5,277 nucleotides of DNA from Alphaproteobacteria bacterium (lineage in GTDB: Bacteria > Pseudomonadota > Alphaproteobacteria > UBA8366): assembly GCA_030743445.1 (NCBI GenBank), contig JASLSL010000272.1, forward strand, positions 1 through 5,277, given 5' to 3'. Under the pieces are notes generated by a model. It was not told the origin of the DNA. It saw nothing but the letters and a program-made list of their open reading frames with translations, and did not search any database. Both the position numbers and the translations under genes were made by a program. Of this stretch, positions 1 through 5,277 are shown in pieces. Each line of letters opens with the position of its first letter. The first letter of the stretch is position 1.

Positions 1-1695
1 GACGACGGTCTGCGCACCGACCCGGCGACCTTCGAGGTGGTCAAGAACAGCCTGTTGAAGACCGCCGAGGAGATGAAGATCGTCCTCGCCAAGACCGCCT
101 ACTCGCCGATCCTCAAGGTCGCGGGCGACTATTCCTGCGGCATCTTCGATACCTCGGGCGACATGGTGGCCCAAGGCCCGGACCTGCCGATCCACCTCGG
201 CTCGATGCCGGACGCGGTGCGCTCGGTGATCGGCGCCTTCGGCGACGATATGAACGAGGGCGACATCTTCATCCACAACGACCCCTATTTCGGCGGCTCG
301 CACCTGCCCGACGTCAACGTCGTCATGCCGGCGTTCCACGAAGGGCGACTGCTCGCCCATACCTGCGTGCGCGCCCACTGGCCCGACATCGGCAGCGCCA
401 CGCCGGGGAGCTATGGCGCGGTCACCGAGGTCTACGGCGAGGGCCTGCGCCTGCCGCCGATCCGGCTCTATTCCAAGGGCGAGATCGACCCCAACGTCGA
501 GGCGATCATCATGGCCAACGTGCGCACGCCCGACGAGCGGCGCGGCGACATGCGGGCCCAGGTCGCGGCCAGCCGGCGCGCCTGCCAACGCCTCGCGACG
601 CTGGCCGGAAAATACGGCGCCGAGACCCTGACCCGAATCATGCAGGAGGTGATGGACTATTCCGAGCGCATGATGCGGATGATGCTGGGCGACCTGCCCG
701 ACGGCGAGGGAAGCTTCGAGGATTTCTGCGACGGCGACGGCGTCATCGAGCAGGGCGAGAACACCGACGCCACCTTCACCATCCGGATGCACGTGACCAA
801 GAAGGGCGACGAAATCACCGTCGATTTCGCCGGCACCGACCCGGCCGTCGCCGGGCCGATGAACGCGCCGCATTCGGTTACCGCGTCCGGCGTCTATTGC
901 GCCCTGAAGATGATCGTCGATCCCGGCAGCCTGATCCCGCCGAACTCGGGCGCCTGGCGGCCGATCACCGTCAAGACGCCGAAGGGTTCGGTGGTCAACG
1001 CCGAGTTCCCCTCGCCCGTCGTCTACGCCAATCACGAGATCTCGCACCGGGTCTCGGACATGACCTTTGGCGCGCTCGCCGACATCATCCCGGACAACGT
1101 CATGGCGTGCTCGCAAGGCACCTCGGCGATCCTGACTTTCGGCGGACTCGATCCCCGGACCGACGGCCGCTACGTCAGCTACGAGACGGTCAAGGGCGGC
1201 TTCGGGGCGCGGCCAGGAAAGGACGGCATCAACACGATCTGTGCCGGCATCTCCAACACCATGAACGTGCCGATCGAAACCCTGGAGCTGAGCTTCCCGC
1301 TCCGGGTCGACTATTACGAGATCATGGCCGACAGCGGCGGGCCGGGGAAATACCGCGGCGGCTGCGCCTCGCGGCGGGCCTGGACCGTGCTGGGCCACAA
1401 CTCCCGCGCTTCGGTCTGCTTGGAGCGGACCAAGTCGCCGCCCTTCGGCATCCGCGACGGCAAGGCGGGTGCCGCGGCTTCGATCGCGATCCGGTATCCG
1501 GACGGGACGGTCGAGGAGCTCAACAGCAAGGGCGCCTTCGACGCTCCGGCGGGCTCGCAGGTCCTGCTCGAGACGCCAGGCGCCGGCGGCTACGGCCCGC
1601 CAAGGGATCGCGATCCGGAGGCGCTGGCCCGCGACGTCGAGGACGGTTACGTCTCGGCCGACGCGGCGAAGAAACTTTACGCGAAGGACGGATAA
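1..1695 (+). CDS. hyuB: Hydantoinase B / oxoprolinase family subunit (HyuB-like), 5' partial
   Basis: Visible part is 564 residues, close to the usual length for the family (about 550-590), so only a few N-terminal residues should lie outside the window. The frame is open from base 1, and the codons before the first internal GTG (base 37) already encode the typical start of the fold (DPATFEVVKNSLL, residues 7-19). That GTG is therefore not the start. Family motifs in order: GDYSCGIFD (42-50), HNDPYFGGSHLPDV (92-105), AHWPDIGS (125-132) with a possible metal-binding His126/Asp129 pair, GGPGKYRGG (446-454), and the C-terminal TPGAGGYGPP (525-534) followed by a DPEALARDVEDGYVS tail. Such subunits work in the cytoplasm with an ATP-binding HyuA partner. 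Known family members act in ATP-dependent hydrolysis of hydantoins or 5-oxoproline, or in carboxylation of ketones; the substrate here cannot be told. HyuA is not in the window and is expected upstream. The gene is tightly coupled to the next reading frame. Family assignment is secure; the symbol is generic. Confidence 0.93.
   Translation, partial: DDGLRTDPATFEVVKNSLLKTAEEMKIVLAKTAYSPILKVAGDYSCGIFDTSGDMVAQGPDLPIHLGSMPDAVRSVIGAFGDDMNEGDIFIHNDPYFGGSHLPDVNVVMPAFHEGRLLAHTCVRAHWPDIGSATPGSYGAVTEVYGEGLRLPPIRLYSKGEIDPNVEAIIMANVRTPDERRGDMRAQVAASRRACQRLATLAGKYGAETLTRIMQEVMDYSERMMRMMLGDLPDGEGSFEDFCDGDGVIEQGENTDATFTIRMHVTKKGDEITVDFAGTDPAVAGPMNAPHSVTASGVYCALKMIVDPGSLIPPNSGAWRPITVKTPKGSVVNAEFPSPVVYANHEISHRVSDMTFGALADIIPDNVMACSQGTSAILTFGGLDPRTDGRYVSYETVKGGFGARPGKDGINTICAGISNTMNVPIETLELSFPLRVDYYEIMADSGGPGKYRGGCASRRAWTVLGHNSRASVCLERTKSPPFGIRDGKAGAAASIAIRYPDGTVEELNSKGAFDAPAGSQVLLETPGAGGYGPPRDRDPEALARDVEDGYVSADAAKKLYAKDG
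1684..1688 (+). promoter_or_regulatory. Ribosome binding site of the MDR oxidoreductase
   Basis: AAGGA lies nine bases before the ATG at 1698, inside the last codons of the upstream hyuB-like gene. It fixes that ATG as the start, rejecting the long upstream extension of the same frame, and suggests translational coupling of the two genes. Confidence 0.6.
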
Positions 1696-1697
1696 TC

Positions 1698-2714
1698 ATG
1701 CCCGATGGCAACCGCCAGATCGTCCTGACCAGCCGGCCGACCGGCTGGGTCGCGCCCGAGAACTTCGAGCTTCGCGAGGGCACGGTGCCCGAGCCCGGCT
1801 CTGGCGACGTGCTGGTGCGCAACATCTTCATGTCGCTCGATCCCTACATGCGCGGGCGGATGAACGAGGCCAAGTCCTACGCCTCCTCGTTCGAGATCGG
1901 CGAGGTATTGCAGGCCCGGGTGATCGGCGAGGTCGCGGCCTCGAAGAACGACGGCTACGCCGCGGGCGATATCGTCTTCGGCATGCTCGGCTGGGAGGAC
2001 TATTCGCTCGCCAAGGGTGCGGCGAGCCTGCGCCATGTGGATGCGGAACTCGCCCCCCTGCCTTACTATCTCGGTGCCCTCGGCATGCCGGGGATGACGG
2101 CCTGGATCGGCCTGCGCGAGATCGGCCAGCCGAAGGCCGGCGAGACCCTGTTCGTCTCGGCCGCCTCGGGCGCGGTCGGCCAGATCGCCGGGCAGATCGG
2201 CAGGATCAGGGGCTGCCGCGTGGTCGGCAGCGCCGGCTCCGACGCCAAGGCGGCCTATGTCGCGGACGAACTCGGCTTCGACGCCGCGTTCAACTACAAG
2301 ACCGCCGAGAGCTACCTCGCCGCCTTGCAGGAGCGCTGCCCCGACGGGCTCGACGTCTATTTCGACAATGTCGGGGGTGCCATGCTCGATGCGGCGCTCG
2401 AGGTCGCCAACCCGTTCGCCCGCTTCGTCGAGTGCGGCATGATCAGCCAGTACAATCTGGTCGAGCGCGAGGGCGTGCAGAACCTGGTCTACCTGACCCG
2501 CAAACGCATCCGCATGCAGGGCTTCATCGTCAGCGACCACTCGGACCTGCTGCCCGAGTTCATGGCAGAGATGGCCGGCTGGCTTGAATCCGGCGAGGTC
2601 AAGTACCGGGTCGACGTCGCCGACGGGCTGGAGAACGCCCCCGCCACCTTCATCGCCATGCTCAAGGGCGAGAACTTCGGCAAGCAGGTCGTGCGCATCG
2701 GCCCGGACTCATAA
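1698..2714 (+). CDS. NADP-dependent zinc-free MDR oxidoreductase (CurA/YncB/prostaglandin reductase-like)
   Basis: A 338-residue cytoplasmic reductase, full length for the COG2130-type branch of medium-chain dehydrogenases. Members use NADPH to reduce the double bond of alpha,beta-unsaturated ketones or aldehydes (curcumin reductase, leukotriene B4 12-hydroxydehydrogenase/prostaglandin reductase). The N-terminal catalytic domain has the hallmark MSLDPYMRGRM (45-55). The Rossmann nucleotide site is SAASGAVGQ (154-162), followed by GCRVVGSAGS (172-181). Branch-typical FDNVGG (222-227) and ECGMISQYN (245-253) follow, then the C-terminal ENFGKQVVRIG (325-335). The structural and catalytic zinc cysteine clusters of alcohol dehydrogenases are absent. 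The ATG at 1698 was chosen because it has a Shine-Dalgarno site, sits two bases after the hyuB stop, and begins where homologues begin. The same frame is open for about 800 bases upstream, but that stretch is an arginine-rich shadow of hyuB. Operon position suggests that it works on a product or by-product of the HyuB pathway, which is inference. The family is clear; the substrate is not. Confidence 0.93.
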   Translation: MPDGNRQIVLTSRPTGWVAPENFELREGTVPEPGSGDVLVRNIFMSLDPYMRGRMNEAKSYASSFEIGEVLQARVIGEVAASKNDGYAAGDIVFGMLGWEDYSLAKGAASLRHVDAELAPLPYYLGALGMPGMTAWIGLREIGQPKAGETLFVSAASGAVGQIAGQIGRIRGCRVVGSAGSDAKAAYVADELGFDAAFNYKTAESYLAALQERCPDGLDVYFDNVGGAMLDAALEVANPFARFVECGMISQYNLVEREGVQNLVYLTRKRIRMQGFIVSDHSDLLPEFMAEMAGWLESGEVKYRVDVADGLENAPATFIAMLKGENFGKQVVRIGPDS

Positions 2715-2727
2715 ATATATTAGCCGT

Positions 2728-2733
2728 AAGGGA
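2728..2733 (+). promoter_or_regulatory. Ribosome binding site of the methyltransferase
   Basis: AAGGGA stands six bases before the ATG at 2740, in an AT-rich 25-base gap after the reductase stop. It decides the start over the longer upstream extension of this frame, which runs inside the reductase gene. Confidence 0.6.
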
Positions 2734-2739
2734 ATTTTC

Positions 2740-3396
2740 ATGGACGATCCGGTCCGGCGCCATCCGACGCGCGCCGAGCAACTCGAAATCCTCGCGACCC
2801 TGGTCGCCGACCAAGCGGCAACCGGCGACCGGGTGCTCGACCTCGGTTGCGGCACCGGCTTCATCGCCAAGATGATCCTCGACCGGCGCCCGGACTTGGC
2901 CGTCACCGGGGTCGACCGCAACGCCACGTCGCTGGCGGACGCAGCCGAGAACCTGGCCGGGCACGGCGCCGAGTGGATCGAGGGCGACCTGGAAGCGATC
3001 GACGGGATCGCGATCCCGGAGGGGCCCTATCGCTTCGTCGTCACCGCGCTGACCTTCCACGACCTGCCCGACGAGGCCAAGCGCGGGGTGATCGGGTTCG
3101 CGGCGCGGCACCTGGCCGACGGCGGGTATTTCCTGCTTTACGACCGCCTCCGGCTGACCGAAGCCGCGCTGTTCCCGCTGCAGCAGAGCATCTGGGACCG
3201 GATCGAGCGCATCCACGGGGTCGCCATGCGCAGCGCCGAGAGCTTTTCCGCCTACGCGGCCGACATCGCGCCGAACAACCGGCCGGCCAGCCTCGAGGAT
3301 TATTTCGATTGGTTCGCCGAGGTCGGGCTCGCCGCGTCGTGCCTGCATCTTCACGGCAACGTCGCGCTGATCGCCGGCGCCAGACGGGAGTCCTGA
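2740..3396 (+). CDS. Class I SAM-dependent methyltransferase
   Basis: A 218-residue cytoplasmic enzyme with a Rossmann-like SAM-binding domain. Motif I is VLDLGCGTG (32-40). The acidic residue expected to bind the ribose of SAM is Asp59 in TGVDRN (56-61). EGD (81-83) lies in the adenine-binding region, ALTFHDLPD (103-111) fills the post-II/IV position, and LADGGYFLLYDRL (125-137) is the motif VI strand with its preceding glycine turn. The C-terminus ends in a beta-strand, HLHGNVALIAGAR (203-215), which is a natural end for this fold. There is no NPPY motif, so it is unlikely to be an amino-DNA methyltransferase, and no membrane segments are seen. The acceptor cannot be deduced; a small molecule or a metabolite from the upstream enzymes is as likely as any other. 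It is the third gene of the rightward run, 25 bases after the reductase, and probably co-transcribed. The small size suggests a catalytic domain with little extra substrate-recognition sequence. Confidence 0.87.
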   Translation: MDDPVRRHPTRAEQLEILATLVADQAATGDRVLDLGCGTGFIAKMILDRRPDLAVTGVDRNATSLADAAENLAGHGAEWIEGDLEAIDGIAIPEGPYRFVVTALTFHDLPDEAKRGVIGFAARHLADGGYFLLYDRLRLTEAALFPLQQSIWDRIERIHGVAMRSAESFSAYAADIAPNNRPASLEDYFDWFAEVGLAASCLHLHGNVALIAGARRES

Positions 3397-3562
3397 GGCC
3401 GCGAAACCGGGACCCCGGGATCAAAGAGAATTTCGCCACGCACACCCTGGATAACGCGAAGCACGCGTTGGCCGGTAAGGAAACAGTCTGTCCCAACTGC
3501 GGGGCCACGGTGCACGACGCCGCGACTTGATCGCCGCTAGGATAATCTTGGAATCGAGGTGG
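3397..3562. other. Convergent intergenic junction
   Basis: These 166 bases separate the end of the rightward methyltransferase from the end of the leftward DUF6134 gene. A 6-bp inverted repeat (AACGCG at 3453-3458, CGCGTT at 3464-3469, 5-base loop) could form a weak hairpin. It is not followed by a T run on either strand, so a rho-independent terminator is not supported. The stretch also contains the orphan zinc-knuckle tail described separately. Confidence 0.5.
3420..3530 (+). pseudogene. Possible gene remnant or small ORF with a single CPxCG zinc knuckle
   Basis: After the methyltransferase stop, a different frame stays open to a TGA at 3528-3530 and encodes a protein-like tail: ENFATHTLDNAKHALAGKE, then CPNCG (one half of a zinc ribbon), then ATVHDAAT. 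Composition from about 3423 on is unlike the arginine-rich shadow just before it. No ATG, GTG or well-placed ribosome site opens this stretch. The nearest in-frame GTG (3339) is inside the methyltransferase, and only a TTG occurs further in. It may be the 3' remnant of a lost zinc-ribbon gene, a small protein using a rare start codon, or chance. Only one CxxC pair is present, so a complete zinc ribbon would need dimerisation or missing sequence. Low confidence. Confidence 0.22.
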
Positions 3563-4249
3563 TTAGTTGGCCTCGGCCAATCGGGCCGGCGCCGCGCCCG
3601 TCCGCAGCAGATACTCGACCTCGGCGTCTCGGGCCACGAACGCGGTCTTGAGCCATTGCCCGTCGGGCGAATACCACAGGGTTAGCTCCAGGTCGCCGTC
3701 GACCTCGTAGCGCCGCGAGGGGACCGTGCCGCTGGCGGTCGCGATCCGCTCCTGGCCCATCGGCGAGATTCGAACGTCGACGAGCCTGCCGTGCTGGGAG
3801 TCGAGGAGCCTCGATTTGCCGACCGTCTCGTAGGACCAATAACCGGTCGTCAGCGTATCCAAAGGCGCGGTGAACCGCCCGCCGGAGCCCGCGACGTCCA
3901 ACCCGGTCGGCGTCACCTTGGCGGTGACCCAATAGGTCGTCCCGTCGTCGTCGGTCCGCGCGTCGAGCGAGACCAGCCGGCCGTCCCGGCGCACTTCGTG
4001 GCTGCGATGCTTGTAGGCAAAAAGGTTCACGAACAGCATGTTGATTTCGATATCGATGGCGATGTCGATATGGAGGTCCCCGCCGCGGCGGTGGATATCG
4101 AGCACGTGGCGCCCGATCGCCGCGTGGTCGCGGGTGATCAGGAAATCGATGACCTGACCCGTCGGAACCGAGGCGTCGACGCGGAATCCAGCTACCAATG
4201 TGGCGAGCGCAAGGGCCGAAATTCCGATCAGCTGCCGTGGAATCCGCAT
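3563..4249 (-). CDS. DUF6134 family protein, predicted exported, function unknown
   Basis: A 228-residue protein with a Sec-type signal peptide: basic MRIPRQ, a hydrophobic core ISALALATLVAGF, and a likely cut after VDA near residue 26. The mature part looks all-beta. Early comes a segment of alternating hydrophobic and acidic residues (HIDIAIDIEI, about 60-69), then FAYKHRSHEVRRDGRLVSLDART-DDDGT (about 77-103), the best match I recognise to DUF6134 proteins, which are frequent in alphaproteobacteria. Later strands include TGYWSY (about 135-140) and LTLWYSPDGQWLK (about 189-201). No catalytic motif or lipobox is seen; it is probably periplasmic. The ATG at 4249 is taken as start. A TTG directly before it (4252) is eight bases from an AGGGA site (complement of 4261-4265), against 11 for the ATG, so the protein may be one residue longer. 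It lies 272 bases downstream of nadC on the same strand and probably has its own promoter. The family name is from recall of the motif pattern. Confidence 0.82.
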   Translation of the reverse strand: MRIPRQLIGISALALATLVAGFRVDASVPTGQVIDFLITRDHAAIGRHVLDIHRRGGDLHIDIAIDIEINMLFVNLFAYKHRSHEVRRDGRLVSLDARTDDDGTTYWVTAKVTPTGLDVAGSGGRFTAPLDTLTTGYWSYETVGKSRLLDSQHGRLVDVRISPMGQERIATASGTVPSRRYEVDGDLELTLWYSPDGQWLKTAFVARDAEVEYLLRTGAAPARLAEAN

Positions 4250-4260
4250 CAATGTCGGTG

Positions 4261-4265
4261 TCCCT
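4261..4265 (-). promoter_or_regulatory. Ribosome binding site candidate of the DUF6134 gene
   Basis: AGGGA on the minus strand lies eight bases before a TTG (4252) and eleven before the adjoining ATG (4249). It supports translation from this spot but does not by itself separate the two adjacent start codons. Confidence 0.45.
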
Positions 4266-4278
4266 GTGGTCGACGATT

Positions 4279-4312
4279 TTTATGCGCGTGGAATATTTAT
4301 GTGCGTGGAATA
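4279..4312. repeat. 17-bp imperfect tandem direct repeat, two copies
   Basis: Two head-to-tail copies of TTTATG(C/T)GCGTGGAATA occupy 4279-4295 and 4296-4312, with one mismatch (C at 4285 against T at 4302). A short third start, CCTATG, follows at 4313-4318. The tract is AT-rich against the GC-rich surroundings and sits 30-63 bases upstream of the DUF6134 start, the place for a promoter or an operator. On the minus strand each unit reads TATTCCACG(C/T)... and ends in CATAAA, which resembles a -10 element. I could not find a convincing -35 partner at normal spacing. Confidence 0.6.
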
Positions 4313-4488
4313 CCTATGCATGACTCGCGCCAAATCGACGCGTGTCGGAGAGAAATTTCGGCGCGCCCGGTGGGGGTCGAGGCTCGATCCCAAAATCGAC
4401 AGAAATTCAGAGCGTTATGGTCCGAAGCACCGTTACCCGAATGAGGCGGGAGACCTTGCAGCGGCATGTGGGGAACACGAAGTCGGAC

Positions 4489-4508
4489 CGCCGGTCGATC
4501 GACCGGCG
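4489..4508. repeat. Perfect 20-bp palindrome just downstream of nadC
   Basis: CGCCGGTCGA is followed directly by its exact reverse complement TCGACCGGCG, centred between 4498 and 4499. It starts 17 bases past the nadC stop (minus-strand sense). As RNA it could form an 8-bp GC-rich stem with a GATC loop, so it could be part of nadC transcription termination or a 3' end stabiliser. No T run follows on the minus strand (the next bases read GTCCGACTTCGTG), so a classical intrinsic terminator is not shown. A dimeric protein binding site is the alternative. Confidence 0.6.
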
Positions 4509-4524
4509 CGAAACTTGCCCACCT

Positions 4525-5277
4525 CTATCCCGATACCTCGTCGAGGCCGATATCGACGGCCGGCGCCGATTGCGTGATCTTGCCGGTGGAGATCAGGTCG
4601 ACGCCGCTTTCCGCCGCGGCTCGAACCGTATCCAGCGTGATGCCGCCCGACGCCTCGAGCGGTATCCGGCCCGCGACGATGGCCACCGCGTCCCGCATCA
4701 TCTCCGGCGCCATGTTGTCGAGCAGCAGCGAGTCCGCACCCGCCTCGAGCGCGTCCCGGACCTGATCGAGGCTCTCGCACTCGATCTGGATCTTGGTCAG
4801 GATCGGGACCTCGGCCTTGACGCGCTCGATCGCCGCCATCAGCCCGCCGCACAACGCGATGTGGTTGTCTTTGACCAGCACGCCGCTATCGAGGCCGAAG
4901 CGATGGTTGCGGCCGCCGCCGCAGGTGACCGCATGCTTCTCGAGCGCCCTCAGCCCCGGTATCGTCTTGCGGGTGTCGATCAGTTGCGCGCCCGTTCCCT
5001 CGATCGCCTCGACGTATTTCGCCGTCAGCGTGGCGATGCCCGAGAGGTGCTGCAGCACGTTGAGCGCCGTCCGCTCCGCGGTCAGGATGCCGCGCGCCTT
5101 GCCGCTGACCCGGGCGAGGACGGTGCCGGATCGAACACGGTCGCCGTCCTCGACCCGCGCGTCGATCTCGCAATCGGCCTCGCAGCGCCGGAAGATCGCG
5201 ATCGCGACGTCGAGCCCGGCGACGACGAGTTCCTCGCGCGCCTTGACCTCGAAGGTGCCGGTCGTGTCGGCATCGAT
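4525..5277 (-). CDS. nadC: Nicotinate-nucleotide pyrophosphorylase (carboxylating), 5' partial
   Basis: Quinolinate phosphoribosyltransferase, a cytoplasmic enzyme of de novo NAD synthesis. It converts quinolinate and PRPP to nicotinate mononucleotide, CO2 and pyrophosphate. 250 residues are visible; the family has about 280-290, so roughly 30 N-terminal residues lie beyond the right edge. The frame is open to the last base, and the visible start IDADTTGTFEVKAREELVVAGLD (1-23) is already inside the N-terminal domain. The internal GTG at 5058 is thus not the start. Active-site motifs: TAERTALN (66-73, Arg69), DTRKT (101-105, Arg103/Lys104), GGGRNHRFGL (120-129, His125/Arg126), VKDNHI (135-140, Lys136), IECES (165-169), LLLDNM (184-189, Asp187), EASGGI (208-213) and STGKIT (230-235) for phosphate binding. 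All expected basic and acidic pocket residues are present, so it should be active. The DTRKT and RNHR motifs favour NadC over the related ModD. Neighbouring nad genes, if any, are outside the window. The stop is TAG at 4527-4525. Confidence 0.96.
   Translation of the reverse strand: MDADTTGTFEVKAREELVVAGLDVAIAIFRRCEADCEIDARVEDGDRVRSGTVLARVSGKARGILTAERTALNVLQHLSGIATLTAKYVEAIEGTGAQLIDTRKTIPGLRALEKHAVTCGGGRNHRFGLDSGVLVKDNHIALCGGLMAAIERVKAEVPILTKIQIECESLDQVRDALEAGADSLLLDNMAPEMMRDAVAIVAGRIPLEASGGITLDTVRAAAESGVDLISTGKITQSAPAVDIGLDEVSG

Larger units (their letters stand above)
4253..4524. other. Intergenic region between nadC and the DUF6134 gene
   Basis: These 272 bases hold no convincing gene. 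Near the DUF6134 gene lie its ribosome site and the 17-bp tandem repeat; near nadC lies the perfect palindrome. The middle (about 4320-4480) has lower GC patches (AAATTTC, CCCAAAATCG, AGAAATTCAGAG) and is probably leader or promoter sequence for the leftward DUF6134 gene. Short plus-strand frames starting near 4316-4320 lack a ribosome site and look like noise. Confidence 0.55.

Noticed and set aside
897..1697. Long upstream extension of the reductase frame
   Set aside because: It overlaps hyuB fully and is arginine-rich with no family signal. The ATG at 1698 has a ribosome site and matches the start of homologues.
1677..2540. Minus-strand open frame of 287 codons opposite the reductase
   Set aside because: Its composition (Ala, Asp, Gly, Arg, His-rich, no motif) is that of an antisense shadow, and the plus-strand protein is clearly real.
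1469..2587. Plus-strand open frame of 372 codons
   Set aside because: It is an arginine-rich shadow in GC-rich DNA overlapping two well-recognised genes.
2662..3354. Minus-strand open frame of 230 codons opposite the methyltransferase
   Set aside because: No recognisable domain, and it is fully opposite a gene with intact SAM-binding motifs.
3405..3422. CCGGG/CCCGG inverted repeat as a terminator for the methyltransferase operon
   Set aside because: The stem is only about five bases with a two-base loop and no T run follows.
3791..4444. Plus-strand open frame opposite the DUF6134 gene
   Set aside because: It mirrors the minus-strand gene, which has a signal peptide and family motifs; no ribosome site or domain on the plus strand.
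4316..4444. Small plus-strand ORF (about 42 codons) beginning MHDSRQ in the nadC-DUF6134 gap
   Set aside because: No good Shine-Dalgarno site, rising Arg content, no recognisable motif, and it sits in a likely promoter region of the opposite-strand gene.

Overview
The window is GC-rich, uses GC-ending codons throughout, and carries long false open frames opposite and beside its real genes. That fits a high-GC bacterium. The gene set (hydantoinase-B-type subunit, CurA-type reductase, DUF6134 exported protein, NadC) points to an alphaproteobacterium, perhaps of the Rhodospirillales type. This placement is inference from protein style, not from a marker gene.

Left part, plus strand (1-3396): three genes run rightward as a likely operon. 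First is the nearly complete B subunit of a hydantoinase/oxoprolinase/acetone-carboxylase-type enzyme (hyuB family), cut at its N-terminus by the window edge. Two bases after its stop comes a zinc-independent NADP-dependent MDR oxidoreductase of the CurA/YncB/prostaglandin-reductase type. After a 25-base AT-rich gap comes a small class I SAM-dependent methyltransferase. The ATP-dependent A subunit (hyuA) is not visible and would be expected upstream. The set looks like a catabolic or detoxification cassette: hydrolysis or carboxylation of a cyclic amide or ketone-like substrate, reduction of an activated double bond or similar group, and methyl transfer. The actual substrate cannot be read from the sequence.

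Middle (3397-3562): a convergent junction between the plus-strand operon and a minus-strand gene. It carries an unexplained open tail that encodes a single CPxCG zinc-ribbon-like knuckle but has no credible start codon, plus a short hairpin.

Right part, minus strand (3563-5277): nadC (quinolinate phosphoribosyltransferase, NAD biosynthesis) enters from the right edge without its N-terminus and ends at 4525. A 272-base gap follows. It contains a perfect 20-base palindrome just past the nadC stop and, near the next gene, an imperfect 17-base tandem repeat in an AT-rich tract. Then comes a secreted or periplasmic DUF6134 family protein of unknown function.

No mobile element, CRISPR array, tRNA or rRNA was seen. 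The window reads mostly as ordinary chromosomal genes. The points most worth a second look are the hyuB/MDR/methyltransferase linkage, the orphan zinc-knuckle tail, and the repeat and palindrome in the nadC-DUF6134 gap.
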